Assembly: GCF_013185915.1 (NCBI RefSeq)
Contig: NZ_JAAZUH010000001.1
Location: 1-64,000 of the forward strand
Reading direction: 5' to 3'
DNA length: 64,000 nt
Source of the DNA: Stenotrophomonas bentonitica
GTDB taxonomy: Bacteria > Pseudomonadota > Gammaproteobacteria > Xanthomonadales > Xanthomonadaceae
The translations under genes were made by a program, and so were the position numbers. Under the pieces are notes generated by a model, which ran no database searches, was not told the origin of the DNA, and saw nothing but the letters and a program-made list of their open reading frames with translations. Below, piece after piece: positions 54,563-61,723 of the stretch. Numbering within the stretch: the first letter of the stretch is position 1; each line of letters begins with the position of its first letter.

Positions 54563-56998
54563 ATGCGCCGATTGCCGTCCCGCCTCGCCCTGACGACCTG
54601 CCTGGCCGTTGTGGCCTTCACGCCCATGCTGCAGGCCGCCCCGGCCGCGCTGGAGCGTGAGGTCAACACCTTCATCGGCAGCAAGGATGACGGCAATACC
54701 TTCCCGGGCGCCTCGGCCCCGTTCGGCCTGATCCAGGTCAGCCCGATCGGCGAGCACTATGCCGGCTGGCGCTATGACGACCCGAAGATCCGTGGCTTCG
54801 GCCATTCCTTCCTGTCCGGCGCGGGTTGCTGGGAACAGGGCGGCCAGGTCTCGGTCCTGCCGGTGACCGGCAGCATCGGTCCGGGCGGCGACTTCGACAC
54901 CGACAGCGCCAAGAGCTTCGACCACAAGGCCTACGCCTCCGGCTACACCCATGAGGGCGAGGTCGGCCAGGCCGGCTATTACAAGGTGCGGTTGACCAGC
55001 TACGGCGGCATCGACGCCGAAGCCACCGCGCGCACCCGCGCCGCCGCCGAGCGTTACACCTTCCCGGCCGAGGCCGGCACCGGTCACGTGCTGGTCAACG
55101 TTGGCCAGGCCAACGAGCGCCACTCGGTGATCGGCAGCGTGATCGACGTGGTCGGCGACCGCGTGGTCGAAGGCAAGCTGGTCACCAAGAGCTTCTGCGG
55201 CGGCCACCAGTACACCACCTGGTTCCGCATCGAGTTCGACCGCCCGTTCAAGGCGTACGGCACCTGGGGCGAGGGCGGTGGCCTGCCCGGCGCCCGCCAT
55301 GGCATGGAAGGCGAGCTCAAGCCGAGCGGCGCCTGGTTGAGCTTCGACCTGGCCAAGGGCGGCGCGGTGACCGCGGTCAGCGCGATCTCGCACGTGGATG
55401 CCGAAGGCGCGCGCGCCAACCTGCGCAGCGACGGCATGCAGGACGGCCGCCTGCTCGGCTTCGAGCGCATGCGCAGCCTGTCCCAGCAGCAGTGGCGCAA
55501 GGAACTGTCCACCGTGCGCGTGGACAGCAAGCACGCCGATGACCGCACCGTCCTGTACACCGCGCTGTACCACGCGCTGCTGCAGCCGCTGACCGGCAGC
55601 GATGCCGACGGCCGCTACCGGGGCTACGACGACAACATCCACCGTGCCGACGGCTGGACCTACTACGAGTACTTCTCGCTGTGGGACACCTACCGGGCAC
55701 AGAACCAGTGGCTGGCGCTGACCCGTCCGCAGGTCACCCGCGACATCGGCCGCAGCCTGCTGGCGATCAACGAGCAGGGCGGCTGGCTGCCGCGCTGGGG
55801 CTACGCGAACTTCGAAACCAACATCATGACCGGCGACCCGGTCACGCCCTTCATGGTCGACCTGTGGCGCTTCGGCGCGCTGGCCGGACGCGAAGGCGAG
55901 GCGTACACCGCACTGCGGCGCAATGCGTTCGAACTGCCGCCGATGAACTCGCGTCATGCCGGCCGCTCGGGCAACCCGGGTTACGTCGAGAACGGCTACG
56001 TTGCCTATGACCGCGCGTTCCCGTCCAAGGGCATGGACGTCGACCCGCACCACGGCGGCTCGGCGACGCTTGAGTACGCGCTGGCCGACTGCGCGCTGGC
56101 GCAGATGGCCGACGGCCTGGGCCATGCCGACGACGCCGGCGTGCTGCGCCAGCGCGGCCGCAACTGGCAGAAGGTGTGGGACCCGAGCGTGCGCGACGAG
56201 GAAACCGGCATGAGCGGCTTCCCGCGTCCGCGCATGGATGATGGCAAGTGGTATCTGCCGGCCGACGGCCACTACAGCCCGCGTTCGCACCATGGCTTCC
56301 ATGAAGGCACCGCGTGGCAGTACCAGTGGCTGGCCCAGCAGGACATCCCCGGCCTGGTCCAGGCCATGCACGGCCGCGAACAGGCCGGCAAGCGCCTGGA
56401 TGCCTTCTTCGCCTACGACGCCCTGCTGCAGTCGCCGCTGCAGGCCGCGCGCAAGGAATGGGTGGTGGGTCCGTACAGCTACTACAACCAGTACCGCTAC
56501 AACCCGAATAACGAACCGGACCTGCACGCGCCGTGGATGTACACGCTGATCGGCCAGCCGTGGAAGACCGCCACGGTGGTGCGCGCCGCGCAGCAGCTGT
56601 TCACCAACGCACCCAATGGCGTCACCGGCAACGATGACCTGGGCACGATGTCGGCCTGGTATCTGTTCAGTGCGCTGGGCTTGTACCCGGCGGTGCCGGG
56701 CAGCGGCCAGTTCCTGCTGCACGCGCCGCGCTTCGCCAAGGTCGAAGTGGACCTGGGCCAGGGCCGCACGCTGCGCCTGCAGGCGCCTGGCGCCGACGGC
56801 CGCAAGCTCCAGTACGTGCAGGGCGTGCAGGTCGACGGCCAGGCACACGCACCGGTGTGGATGGACTGGAACCGCCTGCAGCAGGGCGGCACCATTTCCT
56901 ACGCACTCGGCGACACCGCGCCGGAAGCCGGCTGGGGGACCCAGGTGGCCGACCTGCCGGTGTCGTACTGCGCCACGCCGGGGGCCGTGCTGGAATGA
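54563..56998 (+). CDS. GH92 alpha-1,2-mannosidase
   Basis: 811 aa from ATG 54563; signal peptide (RLALTTCLAVVAFTPMLQAA). GH92 N-terminal beta domain (VNTFIGSKDDGNTFPGASAPFGL in parts, QVSPIGEHYAGWRYDD) and catalytic (alpha/alpha)6 domain: YFSLWDTYRAQNQW, HHGFHEGTAWQYQW near 580 with the catalytic Glu, and GNDDLGTMSAWYLFSALG near 690 with the Asp pair acting as base. Ca-dependent exo-mannosidases that trim high-mannose N-glycans, periplasmic or outer-membrane linked. First gene of the plus-strand operon controlled by operators 3 and 4. Confidence 0.94.
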   Translation: MRRLPSRLALTTCLAVVAFTPMLQAAPAALEREVNTFIGSKDDGNTFPGASAPFGLIQVSPIGEHYAGWRYDDPKIRGFGHSFLSGAGCWEQGGQVSVLPVTGSIGPGGDFDTDSAKSFDHKAYASGYTHEGEVGQAGYYKVRLTSYGGIDAEATARTRAAAERYTFPAEAGTGHVLVNVGQANERHSVIGSVIDVVGDRVVEGKLVTKSFCGGHQYTTWFRIEFDRPFKAYGTWGEGGGLPGARHGMEGELKPSGAWLSFDLAKGGAVTAVSAISHVDAEGARANLRSDGMQDGRLLGFERMRSLSQQQWRKELSTVRVDSKHADDRTVLYTALYHALLQPLTGSDADGRYRGYDDNIHRADGWTYYEYFSLWDTYRAQNQWLALTRPQVTRDIGRSLLAINEQGGWLPRWGYANFETNIMTGDPVTPFMVDLWRFGALAGREGEAYTALRRNAFELPPMNSRHAGRSGNPGYVENGYVAYDRAFPSKGMDVDPHHGGSATLEYALADCALAQMADGLGHADDAGVLRQRGRNWQKVWDPSVRDEETGMSGFPRPRMDDGKWYLPADGHYSPRSHHGFHEGTAWQYQWLAQQDIPGLVQAMHGREQAGKRLDAFFAYDALLQSPLQAARKEWVVGPYSYYNQYRYNPNNEPDLHAPWMYTLIGQPWKTATVVRAAQQLFTNAPNGVTGNDDLGTMSAWYLFSALGLYPAVPGSGQFLLHAPRFAKVEVDLGQGRTLRLQAPGADGRKLQYVQGVQVDGQAHAPVWMDWNRLQQGGTISYALGDTAPEAGWGTQVADLPVSYCATPGAVLE

Positions 56999-57068
56999 GC
57001 CGCCGCCCCGGTCCGCTGGCCGATGCGATCGTTTAGGCTTGCAGCACCATGACCCGACCGATGCCCCG

Positions 57069-58139
57069 ATGAAAAAGGACACTTCCGCTGCCAAGGGAAC
57101 CCGCGCCAGCACGCCCCGTGCCGGCGCCGCACGTGCGGTCACCGTGACCGACATCGCCGATGCCATCGGCGTGTCGCGCGCCACGGTGTCGCTGGTGCTG
57201 CGGGGCAGCCCACTGGTCAATGTCGACACCCGTGCGCGGGTGGAGGCCGAACTGCGCCGGCAGCGCTATGTGTACAACCGGGGCGCGGCCAACCTGCGCC
57301 GCCGCACCTCGACCAGCGTGGCGCTGGTGATCAACGATCTTTCCAACCCGTTCTTCGCCGAATTCGCTTCCGGTGTCGACGAAGCACTGGGCGCGAAAGG
57401 CTTCGTGACCCTGTTGGGCAGTACCGGCGAGTCGCCGGAACGGCAGCAGGCGGTGCTCACCACGCTGATGGAACACACCCCGGCCGGGTTGATCCTGTCG
57501 CCAGCCGAAGGCAGCGACGCCACCGAGGTACGCCAGGCGCTGGGCTTCAATGCCAACGTGCTGCTGTTCAACCGCGAACTCAGCGGGGGCGATTGGGACT
57601 TCCTTACCCTGGACAACCAGCAGGGCGCATATCTGGCAACGCGTCACCTGATCGAGCGCGGCCACCGCCGTGTTGCGTTCTTCGGTGGCCACGCCGATTC
57701 CAGTTCCTGCCACCAGCGCCGTACCGGCTACGCGCAGGCGCTGGCAGAGGCCGGGCTGGAAGTGCAGCCGGACTGGTTGATCGAGTCGGCGCCGAATCGT
57801 CTCGAAGCCGCCGCGCGTACGGGCGAGCTGTTCGCAGGCGAAGTGCCGACCGCGGCGGTCTGCTACAACGACACCGTTGCACTGGGCCTGATGCTGGGCC
57901 TGGCCTCGCGCGGGGTGCAACCGGGCCGCGATTTCGCGGTCACCGGGTTCGATGATATTTCCGAAGCGGCGGTCGCCATGCCCCCGCTGACCACGTTGAC
58001 CGTGAACCCCCGTGAGCGCGGCCGCCAGGCGGCCGAACTGCTGCTGCAGCGACTGGACGACCCCAGCGCAGCACCGCGTCGCACCGTGGCTCCCGTACAG
58101 CTCCATATCCGTGACAGCAGCGGCCCTGCCGTCGGCTGA
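57069..58139 (+). CDS. LacI-family transcriptional regulator
   Basis: 356 aa from ATG 57069, after a 25-residue basic N-terminal extension. HTH at about 24-45 (VTVTDIADAIGVSRATVSLV) with hinge NLRRRTSTSVALVI, then the periplasmic-binding-protein-like sensor domain (VINDLSNPFFAEFASGVDEA, VTGFDDISEAAVA). Located between GH92 and the permease, it is the obvious binder of the GATCTAAA sites at 54154-54520. Ligand probably mannose, fructose or a mannoside. Confidence 0.9.
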   Translation: MKKDTSAAKGTRASTPRAGAARAVTVTDIADAIGVSRATVSLVLRGSPLVNVDTRARVEAELRRQRYVYNRGAANLRRRTSTSVALVINDLSNPFFAEFASGVDEALGAKGFVTLLGSTGESPERQQAVLTTLMEHTPAGLILSPAEGSDATEVRQALGFNANVLLFNRELSGGDWDFLTLDNQQGAYLATRHLIERGHRRVAFFGGHADSSSCHQRRTGYAQALAEAGLEVQPDWLIESAPNRLEAAARTGELFAGEVPTAAVCYNDTVALGLMLGLASRGVQPGRDFAVTGFDDISEAAVAMPPLTTLTVNPRERGRQAAELLLQRLDDPSAAPRRTVAPVQLHIRDSSGPAVG

Positions 58140-58183
58140 CCTCGACTCCCTTTCACCCGCCCGCGCACTGAGGCGCGTACCGC

Positions 58184-59494
58184 ATGCCCATTTCTCCAAC
58201 GCCACGCCTGCCCACCTCGTCATCCTCCGCGCCCGTGGTCAACACGCGCATGGCGTTGGCGGTCGCCACCACGATCTTCTTCATGTGGGGCTTCCTGACC
58301 TGCCTCAACGACATCCTGATTCCGCACCTGAAGGCGGTGTTCGAACTGAACTACGCCAAGGCGATGCTGGTGCAGTTCACCTTCTTCGGCGCGTACTTCC
58401 TGATGTCGCTGCCCGCCGGTCGGCTGGTCGCGCACCTGGGCTACAAGAAGGGCATCGTGGCCGGCCTGGCCATTGCCGCCGTCGGTGCGCTGGGCTTCTG
58501 GCCGGCCGCCGAACTGCGCGTGTATGAAGCGTTCCTCGGCGCGCTGTTCGTGCTGGCCACCGGCATCACCGTTCTGCAGGTGGCGGCCAACCCGTACGTG
58601 GCATTGCTGGGCCCGGAACAGACCGCCTCGAGCCGGCTGACCCTGGCGCAGGCACTGAACTCGCTGGGCACGGCAATCGCGCCGATCTTCGGTGGCCTGC
58701 TGATCCTGGGCAACACGGTCAAGAGCGCCGACGAACTGGCCGCGCTGGGCGCCGCCGAACAGCTGGCCTACCGCACCCAGGAAGCGCAGGCGGTGCAGGG
58801 CCCGTACGTGGGCCTTGCGATCGCGCTGGCACTGCTGGCGGTGTTCGTCTACCTGTTCCGCCTGCCGGCATTGAACGAGACCACCGAGCAGGCCGACACC
58901 GGCAGCCACACGCTGATGGACGCGCTGCGCCATCGCCACGTGCTGTTCGGCGTGCTCGGCATCTTCTTCTACGTGGGCGCGGAAGTGTCGATCGGCAGCT
59001 TCCTGGTCAACTACCTGTCGATGCCGAATATCGGGGGCCTCACCGAACAGCAGGCGACCGGTTACGTGTCGGCGTACTGGACCATGGCGATGGTCGGCCG
59101 ATTCGCCGGCTCGGCGATCATGACCCGGTTCTCGCCGCGCATCCTGCTCACCCTGTTCGCCGCGGCCAATGCGCTGCTGCTGGCACTCACCATGTCGACC
59201 GAAGGGCACGTGGCGATGTACTCGGTGGTGGCGATCGGCCTGTTCAACTCGATCATGTTCCCGACCATCTTCGCGCTCAGCATCGAGCGCCTGGGCCCGC
59301 TGACCAACAAGGCTTCGAGCCTGCTGATCATGGCCATCGTCGGTGGCGCGATCATTCCGTTCCTGCAGGGCCTGCTCGCCGACCGCATCGGCCTGCACCT
59401 GTCTTTCATCCTGCCGTTGCTGTGCTACGGCTACATCCTCTTCTATGGCATGTGGGGCTCGCGCCCGCGTGCCGGTTTCAGCCAGGGGGGCTGA
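58184..59494 (+). CDS. FucP-family sugar:H+ symporter
   Basis: 436 aa, 12 transmembrane helices (MFS, FucP/GluP/GlcP branch). Family marks: FFMWGFLTCLNDILIPHLK at the first helix, FGAYFLMSLPAGRL, GITVLQVAANPYVALLG in helix 5, and SRLTLAQALNSLGTAIAP. The last half has EVSIGSFLVNYL. In xanthomonad glycan loci such permeases bring monosaccharides from periplasm to cytoplasm; here probably mannose or fructose. Eight nt separate it from the kinase gene. Confidence 0.88.
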   Translation: MPISPTPRLPTSSSSAPVVNTRMALAVATTIFFMWGFLTCLNDILIPHLKAVFELNYAKAMLVQFTFFGAYFLMSLPAGRLVAHLGYKKGIVAGLAIAAVGALGFWPAAELRVYEAFLGALFVLATGITVLQVAANPYVALLGPEQTASSRLTLAQALNSLGTAIAPIFGGLLILGNTVKSADELAALGAAEQLAYRTQEAQAVQGPYVGLAIALALLAVFVYLFRLPALNETTEQADTGSHTLMDALRHRHVLFGVLGIFFYVGAEVSIGSFLVNYLSMPNIGGLTEQQATGYVSAYWTMAMVGRFAGSAIMTRFSPRILLTLFAAANALLLALTMSTEGHVAMYSVVAIGLFNSIMFPTIFALSIERLGPLTNKASSLLIMAIVGGAIIPFLQGLLADRIGLHLSFILPLLCYGYILFYGMWGSRPRAGFSQGG

Positions 59495-59501
59495 GCGCGT
59501 C

Positions 59502-60500
59502 ATGACCAAGATTGTTTGTTTCGGCGAAATTTTGATCGATCTACTTGCACAGCCGCCGGCCACCCCGGACACCCCGCGCGCGTTCCTGCAGTACGCCGGC
59601 GGTGCGCCGGCCAACGTTGCCGTCGCCGCAGCGCGACTGGGTGCGGACACCCATTTCGCCGGCATGCTCGGCCAGGACATGTTCGGCGACTTCCTCGCCG
59701 ACAGCCTGGCCAGCGCCGGGGTCGCCACCGATTGCATCGTGCGTACAAACGCGGCCAAGACCGCGCTGGCGTTCGTGGCACTGGACGCGCACGGCGAGCG
59801 CAGTTTCAGCTTCTACCGGCCGCCGGCGGCGGACCTGCTGTTCCGCGCCGAACATTTCAGCCCGGCCTGCTTCGAGGGCACCCGCAGCTTCCACGTGTGC
59901 TCCAACAGCCTGACCGAGGGCGCCATCGCCCAGGCCATGCTGGACGGCATGCAGCGTGCGCGTGCCGCCGGTGCGATGGTCAGCATCGACCTCAACCTGC
60001 GCCCCGCGTTGTGGCCGGCCGAGGTCGACCCGACCGACACCCTGTGGCAGGCGCTGGTGCTGGCCGACCTGGTCAAGCTCTCGCGCGAGGAACTGGACTT
60101 CCTGGCCGCACCGCTGGGCGCAGACGGCGGCAGCGTGGTCATCCAGCGCCTGCTGGCGGCCAACGCGCACGCCGTGGTGGTCACCGACGGTGCCGCACCG
60201 ATGCGCTGGCACACCCGGCACGGTCAGGGCGTGGTCACCGGCTTCCAGGTGCCCACCGTGGACACCACCGCAGCCGGTGATGCATTCGTCGGCGGGCTGC
60301 TGTTCGCCCTCGGCGAGCGCCGCGCCGACGGTGCGGCCTTCGCAGGTTTCTGCGCCGATCCGGCCGCCCTGAAGGATGCCATTCGTTTCGGTGCCGCGGT
60401 CGGCGCGCTGGCGGTGACCCGCAAGGGCGCGTTCGCCGCGATGCCGAGCCTGGCCGATGTCCAGCAACTGCTGCAGCAACAACAGGAACTTCCCGCATGA
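59502..60500 (+). CDS. PfkB-family fructokinase
   Basis: 332 aa. Ribokinase fold: GEILIDLLAQ near the start, YAGGAPANVAVAAARLGAD (PfkB signature 1), and DTTAAGDAFVGGLL near 253-266 (signature 2, with Asp catalytic base and the A-A-G-D anion hole). Substrate specificity inferred from the adjacent AGE isomerase: fructose to fructose 6-phosphate. The 5' end uses ATT, TTG, CTA and CTT codons that are rare here and spell a copy of the LacI operator (59531-59545). Overlaps the isomerase gene by 4 nt. Confidence 0.88.
   Translation: MTKIVCFGEILIDLLAQPPATPDTPRAFLQYAGGAPANVAVAAARLGADTHFAGMLGQDMFGDFLADSLASAGVATDCIVRTNAAKTALAFVALDAHGERSFSFYRPPAADLLFRAEHFSPACFEGTRSFHVCSNSLTEGAIAQAMLDGMQRARAAGAMVSIDLNLRPALWPAEVDPTDTLWQALVLADLVKLSREELDFLAAPLGADGGSVVIQRLLAANAHAVVVTDGAAPMRWHTRHGQGVVTGFQVPTVDTTAAGDAFVGGLLFALGERRADGAAFAGFCADPAALKDAIRFGAAVGALAVTRKGAFAAMPSLADVQQLLQQQQELPA
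59531..59545. promoter_or_regulatory. Candidate intragenic LacI-type site
   Basis: TTTGATCGATCTACT in codons 10-15 of the kinase gene. It matches operator 2 at 12 of 15 positions, including the ATCGATCTA core. The rare-codon composition suggests the DNA sequence itself may be selected. Confidence 0.4.
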
Positions 60501-61690
60501 CCACCGCCGTTCCCGCCCAGCCCGATTTCCGTTCGCCTGCGTTCCTGCGCGCGCATATCGCGCACACCATGGCGTTCTACCATCCGCACGAGCTCGACCC
60601 GAACGGTGGCTTTTTCCACTACTACCGTGACGATGGCAGTGTCTACGACACCCACCATCGCCACCTGGTGAGCAGCACCCGTTTCGTGTTCAACCATGCA
60701 ATGGCTTACCGCGAGTTCGGCAATCCCGACGACCTCAAGGCCACCGAGCACGGCGTGCGCTACCTGCGCGAGGTGCACCGTAATCCGGCCACCGGCGGCT
60801 ATGCGTGGACGCTGCGCGACGGCGTGGTCGAAGATGCCACCAACCACTGCTACGGCGTGGCCTTCGTGCTGCTGGCCTACAGCTGTGCGTTGAAGGCGGG
60901 CATCGAAGCGGCGCGCGGCTGGATGGACGAGACCTGGAACCTGCTGGAAAGCCGGTTCTGGGAACCGGAATTCGGCCTGTACAAGGACGAAGCCGACGCC
61001 GACTGGAACTTCAGCGACTATCGTGGCCAGAACGCCAACATGCACATGTGCGAGGCGATGCTGGCTGCGTTCGAGGCCAGCGGCGAAGCGCGCTACCGTG
61101 ACCGGGCCCTGCTGCTCGCCGACCACATGACCCGTCGCCAGGCGGCGCAGGGCGAGGGGCTGGTCTGGGAACACTACGACCGCAACTGGCAGATCGACTG
61201 GAACTACAACCTCGACAATCCGAAGCACCTGTTCCGTCCGTGGGGCTTCCAGCCCGGCCACCAGACCGAATGGGCCAAGCTGCTGCTGATCCTGGACCGC
61301 CACGTGCAGGCCGACTGGCTCGTGCCCACCGCGCGTTCGCTGTTCGACACGGCCGTGGCACACAGTTGGGATGACGTCAACGGTGGGCTGGTCTATGGAT
61401 TCGCCCCGGACGGCACCGTGTGCGACAACGACAAGTACTTCTGGGTGCAGGCCGAGTCGCTGGCTACGGCCGCACTGCTGGCCGCGCGTACCGGCGAGGC
61501 CATGTACTGGGAGTGGTACGACCGCCTGTGGGCGTATTCCTGGGCGCACATGATCGACCACCAGTACGGCGCCTGGTACCGCATCCTGGACGTGCAGAAC
61601 CGCAAGTACAGCGACGAGAAGAGCCCGGCGGGCAAGACCGATTACCACACCATGGGCGCGTGTTACGAAGTGCTCAACGTGGTGCGCTGA
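60497..61690 (+). CDS. AGE-family mannose isomerase
   Basis: 397 aa. N-acylglucosamine 2-epimerase superfamily, (alpha/alpha)6 barrel: GGFFHYYRDDGS, RHLVSSTRFVFNHAMA, NANMHMCEAMLAAFEAS, LFRPWGFQPGHQTEWAKLL with the catalytic His, WVQAESLATAAL and KTDYHTMGACYE. The pattern, including the His in FQPGHQTEW and the Glu-His pair near 250, is that of bacterial D-mannose isomerases described in Xanthomonas and Pseudomonas. Converts mannose to fructose, which the coupled kinase phosphorylates. Cytoplasmic. Confidence 0.85.
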   Translation: MTTAVPAQPDFRSPAFLRAHIAHTMAFYHPHELDPNGGFFHYYRDDGSVYDTHHRHLVSSTRFVFNHAMAYREFGNPDDLKATEHGVRYLREVHRNPATGGYAWTLRDGVVEDATNHCYGVAFVLLAYSCALKAGIEAARGWMDETWNLLESRFWEPEFGLYKDEADADWNFSDYRGQNANMHMCEAMLAAFEASGEARYRDRALLLADHMTRRQAAQGEGLVWEHYDRNWQIDWNYNLDNPKHLFRPWGFQPGHQTEWAKLLLILDRHVQADWLVPTARSLFDTAVAHSWDDVNGGLVYGFAPDGTVCDNDKYFWVQAESLATAALLAARTGEAMYWEWYDRLWAYSWAHMIDHQYGAWYRILDVQNRKYSDEKSPAGKTDYHTMGACYEVLNVVR

Positions 61691-61723
61691 GTTCGATTCG
61701 AGCGGCAACAAAAGGGTGAGTGC

